Origin: JAVWPP01 sp036635835
GTDB taxonomy: Bacteria; Bacillota; Clostridia; TANB77; CAG-465
DNA: 18,886 bases
Assembly (NCBI GenBank): GCA_036635835.1
Contig: JAVWPP010000022.1
Location: 1-18,886 of the forward strand
Direction of reading: 5' to 3'
Below, one piece after another: positions 1 to 6,987 of the stretch. How positions within the stretch are numbered: position 1 is the first letter of the stretch; each line of letters starts with the position of its first letter. The notes below the pieces were generated by a model that saw nothing but the letters and a program-made list of their open reading frames with translations, was not told the DNA's origin and made no database searches. The translations under genes and the position numbers were made by a program.

Positions 1-8
1 AATACTAA

Positions 9-62
9 CTAGATACGGAAATATTATTAATGAGAATGAAGTATATAATATGTATTTATATA
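9..62 (+). repeat. Dispersed intergenic repeat, copy E1
   Basis: This copy has the left block CTAGATACGGAAA (9-21), a six-base AT spacer, and the middle block TAATGAGAATGAAGT (28-42). A weak version of the right block, ATATGTATTTATATATG, follows at 46-62. The left and middle blocks match the copies at 8015 and 13798. The element lies upstream of the promoter at 138, so it may belong to the 3' region of a gene outside the window. Its function is unknown; a structured RNA element or a miniature mobile-element remnant are both possible. Confidence 0.6.
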
Positions 63-137
63 TGAAAAAAACATATAAAAAATATAAAAATACACTAAAA
101 AATATATACAAAATTATATAAAAAAATACAAATGCAA

Positions 138-166
138 TTGACATAATAATATACAGGTGATATAAT
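138..166 (+). promoter_or_regulatory. SigA-type promoter of the nucleotidase gene
   Basis: TTGACA (138-143), a 17-base spacer and TATAAT (161-166), with TGA directly before the -10 giving an extended -10. It is a full consensus match 52 bases upstream of the start codon at 218. Confidence 0.85.
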
Positions 167-217
167 ATATTCATAAAAAATATTAAACCAAAATAATAAT
201 TTATGGAGGATAGATAT

Positions 218-769
218 ATGAAAAAAATAGTTGTAGGAATAGATTGCGATGACGTTTTAAATAAGCTAATACCAGAAATACTAGAAGAACATTTTAGACA
301 AACAGGAATAAGAATTACAGAAGAAGAAATAGACGATTGGAATTTAAGCAAGTTTGGTATAAACGGAAAGCTTGTTTTTCCAAAATTAGATATAGAAAAC
401 GTAGAACCAAAAATAGAAAATATAGAAGCATTAAAACAGCTATATGACCTAAAAGAAAAATACTCTTTTTTAGATGTATACGTTGTTAGTCAGTGCCCAG
501 TTTCATCCGCTATGGCTAGAATAAGATTCATTAAAAAGTATTATCCTATGTTCCCAGAAAACACATTTATACCTGTCAAAGATAAAGGAATAATTCGTTT
601 AGACTATTTAGTAGATGATGCAGTTCACAACGCAAAAGCAGTAGAAGATGCAGGAGGAAAACCATATCTTTTAAATGTATGTCACAATAAATATTGTACA
701 GAATATACTCATATAAATAGCTTAAAAGAATTTGTAGAAATACTAGAAAATATTTTAAGTAAGTCATAA
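218..769 (+). CDS. HAD-superfamily 5'(3')-deoxyribonucleotidase-like protein
   Basis: The product (183 aa) is probably a cytosolic phosphatase of the haloacid dehalogenase superfamily, close to the 5'(3')-deoxyribonucleotidase / NT5C group that removes phosphate from deoxynucleoside monophosphates. HAD motif I is D9-C-D11-D12 in VGIDCDDVLN, where D9 would be the nucleophile and D11 the acid/base. The serine of VYVVSQC fits motif II. A lysine before the conserved LDYLVDDAVHN segment, which holds the acidic motif IV, completes the site. The length fits the family. An in-frame ATG exists at 203, but GGAGGA at 205-210 is correctly spaced for ATG 218, so 218 is chosen. The gene is monocistronic, between a consensus promoter and a terminator. 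The substrate is inferred from the family and could be another small phosphate ester. Confidence 0.8.
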   Translation: MKKIVVGIDCDDVLNKLIPEILEEHFRQTGIRITEEEIDDWNLSKFGINGKLVFPKLDIENVEPKIENIEALKQLYDLKEKYSFLDVYVVSQCPVSSAMARIRFIKKYYPMFPENTFIPVKDKGIIRLDYLVDDAVHNAKAVEDAGGKPYLLNVCHNKYCTEYTHINSLKEFVEILENILSKS

Positions 770-773
770 AAAT

Positions 774-809
774 AAATGCCGTAAGTTCATAATAGAATTT
801 GCGGCATTT
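774..809 (+). terminator. Hairpin terminator after the nucleotidase gene
   Basis: A 15-pair stem (774-788 with 795-809, two G-U pairs) with core AAATGCCG/CGGCATTT and loop ATAATA. The following tract is TATATATTATAAT rather than a pure T run, so termination may be incomplete. Confidence 0.65.
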
Positions 810-864
810 ATATATTATAATATGTGTAAAAGCACTCTCAAAGTAAGAAATTCTCATATATTTC

Positions 865-893
865 TTGCAATAAAGCATAAGCTGGTATATACT
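865..893 (+). promoter_or_regulatory. Promoter upstream of the helicase gene
   Basis: TTGCAA (865-870), 17-base spacer, TATACT (888-893). It lies about 45 bases before the helicase start. The rest of the 810-938 gap shows only a weak AGAAA/TTTCT hairpin. Confidence 0.6.
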
Positions 894-938
894 TAGATAA
901 TATTTGGAAAATAAAATAAGCAAAATTGAAAGGCTGGA

Positions 939-3068
939 ATGTATATGAGCATATTAGATGAGGAAAAAAGATATTTATCAAAAACAAATCATATAGTAGC
1001 AACACAAATTAAACAGAAGACTTTGTTACTTAAATCGGATGCTATAAAATACAAATCAGATATAGCACTAAGAGACGCTATGCTTGTAATGCATGCGAGA
1101 AAACTTAGAAATTTAAATGCAATTAAAGATAGACCATATTTTGCAAGAATAGATTTTAAAGAAAATGGTGGAGATGAGCTCACTGTATATTTAGGAAAAA
1201 CAGATCTTATTAACGAAGACGAGAGCATGCAAATAACAGATTGGAGAGCTCCAATTGCCTCTATATATTACGACACTCATACAGGCAATATTTCATACAA
1301 TGCACCTCAAGGAATTACTGAAGGTAATTTAAAATTAAAGAGACAAATCATTATAGAAAATAAAGAAATTGTAGATGTTATAGATGCTGCAGAATGGTCA
1401 AACGATGAAATGCTTAGACCATATCTTAGTTCAAATGCAGACAATAGATTAAAAAATATTGTAGCTACAATTCAAAATGAACAAAACGAAATAATACGTA
1501 GACCTATGTTTAAAGACTGTATAGTAGAAGGAGTTGCAGGCTCAGGAAAGACTACAGTAGCACTTCACAAAATAGCATATTTAGTATACACATATCAAGA
1601 TCAAATAATGCCAAATCAGTACATGGTAATAGGTCCAAATAAGTTTTTCATAAACTATATTTCTTCTGTATTACCAGACCTAGATGTTGGAGATGTTGCT
1701 CAAAATACATACGAAGAATTAGCTAAAGAATATATAGGCGAAAAGTTTAAAATAAGAAAACAATCGGAAAAAATAAAATCAGTTATGGAAGATTCAAACC
1801 TTGGAGAAGATTCGAAATTAAAACTATCAATGACATTTAAAAAAGCAATAGATAAATATTTAATAGACTTCGAAAAAAGTATAATACTTGGCAAAAATTT
1901 ATCTATGGAAAACGTAACTATTGTTTCAGAAAAAACTCTATTAGATATATACATGCAGTATAAAAAAGATATATATATAAACACTAAAATAGATAAATGC
2001 CAAAAGGCAGTTATAACAAAAATACAAAATAAAAAGGATATATATTCAGACAAAGTAAGAGAAGTATTTATGCAAAAAACAAGAGGATTACCTGAACTTG
2101 AAAAACGTAAAATATTTGCCCAAAGAAACAAGGTAATTGCAGAAGTAAATTTAGGCTGTAAAAACATACTTAAACAAGTCTTTACAGAGACTAATATAAA
2201 ACCACTTAAAGTGTATACAGACTTTATAGAAAACATAGAAAAATATATAGATACAGATACTAAAAATTTAAAAGAAGAAACTCTAATAAACATAGATAAA
2301 AAAGTTTTAGATTTTGAGGATATTCCAGCGCTTATCTACATAAAATATAGATTAAGCGGAAGTGAAAAATATAAAAAAATAATGCATGTTGTAGTAGATG
2401 AAGCGCAAGACTATGGAGCATTCAATATGTATGCATTAAAGAAGATATTTAAAAGCAGCACATTCACTGTTTTTGGAGATACTGCGCAAAGTATATACGG
2501 CTATAGAAGTATAGAAAATTTTGAGCAAATGAAAGATGAAGTATTTACAGAAGAATGCGAAATATTAAAACTAAAAAAATCATATAGAACTACAAAAGAA
2601 ATTATGTATGCAGCAAATCATATTACAAAAAAACTAGGACTAACAGAAGCTATTCCAGTTATAAGAACAGGAAGCAAAGTAAAACTAAAAACAGTAACTG
2701 GCAAAGAAAAAATACAGTTTATAAAAGAATCAATTGATAAGTTTTTAAAAGAAAATAATAAATCAATTGCAGTTATTTGTAAGACAGAAGAAGAAGCAAA
2801 AAAAATAAGCAAAGAGCTAGAAATAATTCATATAACAGAAGACAGTAAAAAGTACGAAGATGGAGTTATTGTTCTTACAGCGCACCTTGCAAAAGGACTA
2901 GAATTTGATAGCGTTATAATAGACGCAGCAGGCGCATATAGCGAAGAAAGCACTCTAGAAATGAAGCTACTATACGTTGCAATGACAAGAGCACTACATA
3001 ACCTAATACTTATAAACGATAACGAAATAAATAATGTAATAAAGGATATGAATCTTGAAATAATATAA
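939..3068 (+). CDS. helD: HelD-like superfamily 1 (UvrD/Rep-type) helicase
   Basis: This 709-aa protein carries a complete superfamily 1 ATPase set. Walker A is GVAGSGKTT (about residues 198-206), motif II is DEAQD (about 487-491), motif III is GDTAQSIYGYRS (from 513), and motif IV lies around KKSYRTT. Motif V is TAHLAKGLEFD (about 647-657) and motif VI is YVAMTRAL (about 679-686). The long lysine/glutamate-rich N-terminal part and the roughly 280-residue insertion between motifs I and II resemble HelD, the ATPase that binds RNA polymerase and frees stalled or inactive complexes. The other option is a DNA-repair UvrD-like helicase. The start could be ATG 939 or ATG 945; AGG at 931-933 sits 5 or 11 bases away, so neither is firmly decided. 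No terminator follows, and the next gene begins 46 bases downstream. Confidence 0.8.
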   Translation: MYMSILDEEKRYLSKTNHIVATQIKQKTLLLKSDAIKYKSDIALRDAMLVMHARKLRNLNAIKDRPYFARIDFKENGGDELTVYLGKTDLINEDESMQITDWRAPIASIYYDTHTGNISYNAPQGITEGNLKLKRQIIIENKEIVDVIDAAEWSNDEMLRPYLSSNADNRLKNIVATIQNEQNEIIRRPMFKDCIVEGVAGSGKTTVALHKIAYLVYTYQDQIMPNQYMVIGPNKFFINYISSVLPDLDVGDVAQNTYEELAKEYIGEKFKIRKQSEKIKSVMEDSNLGEDSKLKLSMTFKKAIDKYLIDFEKSIILGKNLSMENVTIVSEKTLLDIYMQYKKDIYINTKIDKCQKAVITKIQNKKDIYSDKVREVFMQKTRGLPELEKRKIFAQRNKVIAEVNLGCKNILKQVFTETNIKPLKVYTDFIENIEKYIDTDTKNLKEETLINIDKKVLDFEDIPALIYIKYRLSGSEKYKKIMHVVVDEAQDYGAFNMYALKKIFKSSTFTVFGDTAQSIYGYRSIENFEQMKDEVFTEECEILKLKKSYRTTKEIMYAANHITKKLGLTEAIPVIRTGSKVKLKTVTGKEKIQFIKESIDKFLKENNKSIAVICKTEEEAKKISKELEIIHITEDSKKYEDGVIVLTAHLAKGLEFDSVIIDAAGAYSEESTLEMKLLYVAMTRALHNLILINDNEINNVIKDMNLEII

Positions 3069-3083
3069 AAAATGTGAGATAAT
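3055..3083 (+). promoter_or_regulatory. Internal promoter at the 3' end of helD
   Basis: TTGAAA (3055-3060) lies in the last codons of the helicase gene, followed by a 17-base spacer ending in TGA and GATAAT (3078-3083). The spacing and extended -10 match the other promoters here, so the 3115 gene and the hydrolase after it could be transcribed separately from helD. Confidence 0.5.
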
Positions 3084-3114
3084 CTAAATTAGCAATTTAA
3101 ATAGGAGAAAAGAA

Positions 3115-4527
3115 ATGAATAAAATAAATTGGGATAATAAAGCTAGTAAAATAATATTCATAATACTTGCTATGCTTATAGCAGGTATAGTCGGACTTAA
3201 ATTATTAATAAAAGATATAAAACATAATAAAGATGTTTGGTACTTCGTAGAAAACGGTAGATATGATTTTGCAGAAATGCAAATAGAAGAATACGTAGAT
3301 AGAAGGTTTTTAAGAAAACCGGAAATAGTAAAATACTCAAGCATAGAGATACCTGTAATATACACTGAGCCAGAAGAAAAAATAGAGCTCCTATTAAACA
3401 GCAAAGACTTAGGATTTGCCTTTAATGAAATTATAGACATAGATATTACAATAGAAAACTTAAACATTGAAACTTCTAAATGGAATGAAACATCTAAAAA
3501 AATAGAGTTTAAAGCCCCAAACAAAATAGGTAAATACAAGTATCAAATTGAAGTTACTTATGATAACAAAGACAAAGCAAAATACTATGCAGATATAGAA
3601 GTTACAACAGAAGAAAAAATAATAGAAATAAAACAAAAAAATATAGAAGTAGAAAACAAAAATATAAAAGACATAGCTCAAGATATAAACAAAATGGATT
3701 TAGAAATAATGGGCGCATCTTCTTTAGGCACTCTAAACCATAAATTCACTAAGCTAGATTCAAAGCTTGCACCAGAAGATAAAATACTAGAAAGCATGAA
3801 AAACAAAAACGTATTAAACCTAAATGCAGAAACGCTTCAGCAGCTTGTTTTTAGTATAAAAGAAAACAAGTATATACTAAAGGAAGATATACAAATCACA
3901 TATAAATACATAGATACAGTTCCAGCATTAGAAGAAACAACTAATGAAGCAGGAGAAAAACAAATAACACCTGTAATTAAAAAAACAGAAAATCAAAACC
4001 TAACTAAAAACGCAAATGGAATATACGAAATAAAACTACCAAAAGAAAAAGGTAAATATGTATGCATAGTAGAAGCATTACTAGATGGAAATATCACTAC
4101 GTATGCATTAAATATAAGCACAGCAACTAGCGTATCTGAGCAATATAAAAATCTAAGAAACAAATATGCAAAAGCTAAAGTAGAAGATACTAAATTAATT
4201 GAGAACTTAGTAGAAGATATCGTTAAAGAAAAAGTTCTAACTATAGTTCCTTCACTAGAAAAAGTTAATGTAATAGTTAATGAAGAAACTAAACAAATAG
4301 ATATAGAATATTATTACTTAGCTAAAGAAACAGACCCAGAAATACTATACCAAACAGAAGACTTTAAAACATATATTAAAGAAGAAGTTTCAATGATGCT
4401 TTATGACATAGTAGATGGAATAGAAAAAATAAATAATATAAACTATACTAACCAAGGTAAAAACAAATTACAACATGTATACAGCTATACAAGAAGACAA
4501 ATAAAACAACTATTTAATAGAGTATAA
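3115..4527 (+). CDS. Membrane-anchored extracytoplasmic protein, function unknown
   Basis: I do not recognise this 470-aa protein. It has a short positively charged N-terminus and one hydrophobic segment (about residues 12-31) without a clear cleavage site, so it is probably anchored with its bulk outside the cell. The region around residues 80-165 alternates hydrophobic and polar residues and ends in a YQIEVTYDN...YYADIEV pattern like an immunoglobulin-type beta sandwich. A similar strand-rich stretch recurs around 300-345 (KGKYVCIVEALLDGNITTYALNIS). The C-terminal third is more helical and charged. AGGAG (3103-3107) precedes the ATG at 3115. It sits between helD and the TTG-started hydrolase, 12 bases before the latter, which suggests co-transcription. 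A role in cell-surface structure is only a guess. Confidence 0.65.
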   Translation: MNKINWDNKASKIIFIILAMLIAGIVGLKLLIKDIKHNKDVWYFVENGRYDFAEMQIEEYVDRRFLRKPEIVKYSSIEIPVIYTEPEEKIELLLNSKDLGFAFNEIIDIDITIENLNIETSKWNETSKKIEFKAPNKIGKYKYQIEVTYDNKDKAKYYADIEVTTEEKIIEIKQKNIEVENKNIKDIAQDINKMDLEIMGASSLGTLNHKFTKLDSKLAPEDKILESMKNKNVLNLNAETLQQLVFSIKENKYILKEDIQITYKYIDTVPALEETTNEAGEKQITPVIKKTENQNLTKNANGIYEIKLPKEKGKYVCIVEALLDGNITTYALNISTATSVSEQYKNLRNKYAKAKVEDTKLIENLVEDIVKEKVLTIVPSLEKVNVIVNEETKQIDIEYYYLAKETDPEILYQTEDFKTYIKEEVSMMLYDIVDGIEKINNINYTNQGKNKLQHVYSYTRRQIKQLFNRV

Positions 4528-4539
4528 GGAAGTGAAGCT

Positions 4540-5280
4540 TTGAAAGTAAAAGTATTAGGCTGCTATTCACCTAATTATGAATTAAAGCCTGTATCAATGT
4601 ATGAAATAGAATTAGAAAATAAAATAATATATTTAGATGTAGGATATAAAAATGCAAAAAAAATAGATTATAATAATCTAGAAAAAACAGAGATAATTAT
4701 ATCACATAATCACATAGATCATTCATATGGCTTAATAGGTTTTATTAAAATTTTAAAAAAGAAAAAAATAAAATTAGTTAATAAAATAAATGTATATATC
4801 CCTATGAAAAGTGGATTCTTAAAAATCTATGAATTAGTAAAATCATATGATGAATTTTTTAACGCTATACCAGTTAATGAAAATCTTATTGTGCATATAG
4901 AAAACATAGAAATTACATTTTGCAAAACAGTTCATAAAGGTGAAAGCTATGCAGTTAAATTTTTAGATCTTACTAAAAATAAATCTTTTGTATATACATC
5001 AGATCTTGCTAAGGTAACTAATGAATTAATAGATTTTTCTAAAGATTCATCATCTATCATGATAGATAGTGGGCACCCTCTAAAATTCCAACCGTTTAAG
5101 CTTGGAAAATATCATGGATATACAAGAGATTTGTTAAACGAAATTGTAAAAGCAAAACCTGGCATAATATATCTTACACATTATAAAACGTATGCTAAAG
5201 AGGAAATGTTTAAAAGGTATTTTCCTAAAGATGCAAACATTAAATTTGTTAAGCTTAATAGCCAGTACGAAGTTATATAA
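4540..5280 (+). CDS. Metallo-beta-lactamase-fold hydrolase, paralogue 1
   Basis: A 246-aa metallo-beta-lactamase-fold enzyme with a full two-metal site: HxHxDH as H56-N-H58-I-D60-H61, H132 in TVHKGES, D155 in YTSDL and H214 in LTHY. This arrangement resembles the RNase Z / PhnP / YycJ type of small phosphodiesterases and hydrolases, but the substrate cannot be read from the sequence. The start is TTG at 4540, served by AAGGA (4526-4530) overlapping the previous stop; no ATG lies nearby in frame. The gap to the upstream gene is 12 bases, indicating an operon. A terminator follows, and a paralogue with the same motifs, VLGCY(S/A)PN and HKGESYA lies next in tandem under its own promoter. Confidence 0.8.
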   Translation: MKVKVLGCYSPNYELKPVSMYEIELENKIIYLDVGYKNAKKIDYNNLEKTEIIISHNHIDHSYGLIGFIKILKKKKIKLVNKINVYIPMKSGFLKIYELVKSYDEFFNAIPVNENLIVHIENIEITFCKTVHKGESYAVKFLDLTKNKSFVYTSDLAKVTNELIDFSKDSSSIMIDSGHPLKFQPFKLGKYHGYTRDLLNEIVKAKPGIIYLTHYKTYAKEEMFKRYFPKDANIKFVKLNSQYEVI

Positions 5281-5291
5281 ATTATAGAATC

Positions 5292-5322
5292 AATAGATGA
5301 TGTAGAAGTCATCTATTTTTTT
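5292..5322 (+). terminator. Terminator after hydrolase paralogue 1
   Basis: Stem AATAGATGA (5292-5300) / TCATCTATT (5309-5317), loop of eight bases, with a continuing T run. It closes the transcription unit containing the helicase, membrane protein and first hydrolase. Confidence 0.75.
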
Positions 5323-5373
5323 ATAATTGCTTAAAAAGTAAATATAATATAAATGAAAATTTCAAAAAAACTA

Positions 5374-5402
5374 TTGACAAATAAAAAAACTATTTATATA
5401 AT
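5374..5402 (+). promoter_or_regulatory. Promoter of hydrolase paralogue 2
   Basis: TTGACA (5374-5379), 17-base spacer, TATAAT (5397-5402). The leader that follows contains a small dyad GTTTTGTAAAAC (5423-5434) ahead of the ribosome binding site. Confidence 0.8.
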
Positions 5403-5454
5403 TATAACCAAGTAACAATTAAGTTTTGTAAAACAAACAAATGGGGGTTTTAAT

Positions 5455-6264
5455 ATGAGGACTAGAATAATATATAATGAAAAATTAAGTGCTATAGATT
5501 TAGCACAAGATATAAATACAGAATATTTAGAAGTACTAGGCTGCTATGCACCTAACTTAAAATTCAAACCAGTATCTATGTACAAAGTTAATTTAGAATA
5601 TGCAACAGATATTTTTCTAGACATGGGTTATGGAAATTTAAATAAGCTTAATTTAAATAATCTAAGTGGTATTAATATAATTATTTCACATAATCACATA
5701 GATCATAATTTAGGTCTTTTAGAACTATTAATATATTTAAAAATTCATAAAGTAAAATTAGATAATAGAATAAATGTATATATGCCTTTTAAATCTAATG
5801 GACTAAATATATGCAAGCTATTAAAAAAACAAAAAACGTTGTTTAAGATATATGAAATTAACGAAAATAAAAAAGTAGAAATAGGCGGTAGAATAATATC
5901 TTTTTGTAAAACAGAGCATAAAGGTGAAAGCTATGCTATTAAGTTATTTAACAAGAAAGATAGAAGCTTTTTTGTGTATACTTCAGACCTAGCTAAAGTT
6001 ACAATTTCCTTGATACGTTTTTGCAAAAAAGCAGACACAATAATAATAGACGGTGGAAGACCACTTAAAAATAAATTTTCACTTGGCAATTATCATGGTC
6101 ATACAGAAAAAATATTAAAAGATATAATATGTGCAAAGCCAGCTAAAATAATAATTACGCATATGAAAGAGTACGCAGACGAAAATTTATTTAAAAGCGT
6201 GTATCCAGAGAAAAACAAAATACCAATCGAAATTGCAAAGCTAAGTAAAAAGTACAAGCTGTAA
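5455..6264 (+). CDS. Metallo-beta-lactamase-fold hydrolase, paralogue 2
   Basis: A 269-aa paralogue of the preceding hydrolase. The HxHxDH motif is H79-N-H81-I-D83-H84, followed by TEHKGESYAI, YTSDLAKV, a YHGHT segment and ITHMKEY, so the predicted metal site is intact. By eye the two proteins align along nearly their whole length. This copy has about 22 extra N-terminal residues, including LAQDINTEYLEVLG, which resembles an internal stretch of the membrane protein at 3115 (IAQDINKMDLEIMG, around residues 187-200). ATG 5455 is preceded by GGGGG (5443-5447), an atypical Shine-Dalgarno. No terminator separates it from the small gene at 6349, so read-through is possible. Substrate unknown; it may have diverged from its twin in specificity or expression. 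Confidence 0.8.
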   Translation: MRTRIIYNEKLSAIDLAQDINTEYLEVLGCYAPNLKFKPVSMYKVNLEYATDIFLDMGYGNLNKLNLNNLSGINIIISHNHIDHNLGLLELLIYLKIHKVKLDNRINVYMPFKSNGLNICKLLKKQKTLFKIYEINENKKVEIGGRIISFCKTEHKGESYAIKLFNKKDRSFFVYTSDLAKVTISLIRFCKKADTIIIDGGRPLKNKFSLGNYHGHTEKILKDIICAKPAKIIITHMKEYADENLFKSVYPEKNKIPIEIAKLSKKYKL

Positions 6265-6270
6265 TTCTTG

Positions 6271-6299
6271 TTGACATAATTCAAATATCGTGGTATAAT
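6271..6299 (+). promoter_or_regulatory. Consensus promoter of a 52-codon gene
   Basis: TTGACA (6271-6276), 17-base spacer, TATAAT (6294-6299), with TGG before the -10. It starts 7 bases after the hydrolase stop codon. Confidence 0.85.
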
Positions 6300-6348
6300 A
6301 TCTATAGACTTAATTTAAGCCTAACTAAAAATTTTTAGGAGGATCATT

Positions 6349-6507
6349 ATGAAAGCTAATATATATAATAAGATTATTAAAGAAATTGCAGGTAAATTTA
6401 ATTTAAACACAAAAATTCTAGAAGAAACAGAAGAAAAACCAGTATATTTACCACAATATGAAATGCAGCAAATCTTAAAAAATAAAACATTATATTTATT
6501 TAAATAA
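6349..6507 (+). CDS. Small protein of 52 aa, unknown
   Basis: This small reading frame has every expression signal: a consensus promoter at 6271, AGGAGG (6337-6342) 6 bases before ATG 6349, and a 12-pair terminator directly after the stop. The product is charged and soluble-looking. It begins MKANIYNKIIKEIAGKFNLN, has an acidic middle (EETEEK) and ends in NKTLYLFK. It has no signal peptide, membrane segment or Cys motif. I recognise no family. It could be a small regulatory protein or a peptide precursor; the strength of its signals argues that it is a real gene. Confidence 0.7.
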   Translation: MKANIYNKIIKEIAGKFNLNTKILEETEEKPVYLPQYEMQQILKNKTLYLFK

Positions 6508-6512
6508 CCAAG

Positions 6513-6542
6513 AAAAGAAAGACTTTAATTAGTCTTTCTTTT
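6513..6542 (+). terminator. Strong terminator after the 52-codon gene
   Basis: Perfect 12-pair stem AAAAGAAAGACT (6513-6524) / AGTCTTTCTTTT (6531-6542) with loop TTAATT. The T-rich descending arm serves as the U tract. Confidence 0.85.
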
Positions 6543-6583
6543 GCGTTATATAGATCAAGCAGCAACTTTTTACTTGAAAAAGG

Positions 6584-6612
6584 TTGACATAAGCTCAAAA
6601 AAATGATATAAT
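6584..6612 (+). promoter_or_regulatory. Consensus promoter of a 21-codon gene
   Basis: TTGACA (6584-6589), 17-base spacer ending in TGA, TATAAT (6607-6612). The surrounding AAAAAGGTTGACATA...TGATATAAT is nearly the same as the promoter at 6908. An untranslated leader of about 165 bases follows, with no convincing gene in it. Confidence 0.85.
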
Positions 6613-6786
6613 AAGACTATTGAAAAAATCATAAGGTTTTGGAAAGTTAAGCAAATTAAAAATTTAATAAGCATGGAAATAGTATTTTAAGAAATACAAA
6701 TAATAAAAAAGTAGAAAGAAATTTTAATTACTCAAAGTAGAAATTAATTTAAAAATGAGAAAGAAAAAAAGAAGGGAAGTATATAA

Positions 6787-6852
6787 ATGTTAGTAGCAAT
6801 AGTAGTAGCATTATCTTTTTTTACATTTGCATGTTTAGTAAAAAACGCATAA
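6787..6852 (+). CDS. 21-aa hydrophobic membrane peptide
   Basis: A tiny frame encoding a peptide that is almost one transmembrane helix: MLVAIVVALSFFTF, then ACLVKNA, with a lysine near the C-terminus. AAGGGAAG lies 7 bases before ATG 6787. The transcript has a consensus promoter at 6584 and an intrinsic terminator at 6863, which makes a chance frame unlikely. Candidates are a small membrane-protein regulator or subunit (KdpF-like in size) or a type I toxin-like peptide; the second would need an antisense RNA, and I saw no good minus-strand promoter over the gene. The leader of about 165 bases is long for so small a gene and may be regulatory, or the RNA itself may be the functional product. 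Confidence 0.55.
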   Translation: MLVAIVVALSFFTFACLVKNA

Positions 6853-6862
6853 TATAAAGGAA

Positions 6863-6896
6863 AAGTTTGTAGAAATACAAGCTTTTTATTTTTTTT
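6863..6896 (+). terminator. Terminator after the hydrophobic peptide gene
   Basis: Stem AAGTTTGTA (6863-6871) / TACAAGCTT (6876-6884) with one G-U pair and a GAAA tetraloop, then a T tract of TTTATTTTTTTT. Confidence 0.85.
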
Positions 6897-6907
6897 ACAC
6901 AAAAAGG

Positions 6908-6936
6908 TTGACATAATACATATATAGTGATATAAT
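6908..6936 (+). promoter_or_regulatory. Promoter of the surface protein gene
   Basis: TTGACA (6908-6913), 17-base spacer ending in TGA, TATAAT (6931-6936). It starts 12 bases after the previous terminator. Confidence 0.85.
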
Positions 6937-6987
6937 AGTTTACAGAACAAATTTAAACACTAAATATAATTATAAGGTGGTAATAAT

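Noticed and set aside
203..217. Upstream ATG 203 as the start of the nucleotidase gene
   Set aside because: The GGAGGA used for translation lies at 205-210, inside that extension, and fits ATG 218, after which the HAD nucleophile motif is at its usual distance from the N-terminus.
1700..2293. Long minus-strand open frame inside the helicase gene (and similar minus-strand frames at 10119-10793 and 16258-16773)
   Set aside because: These are antisense shadows of strong coding genes: no Shine-Dalgarno, no promoter, and compositions dominated by Phe/Ile/Ser from the reversed AT-rich codons.
6755..6793. Twelve-codon basic frame MRKKKRREVYKC overlapping the start of the hydrophobic peptide gene
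   Set aside because: It has no Shine-Dalgarno of its own. The purine run encoding it includes the ribosome binding site of the next gene, so its basic composition is a by-product.
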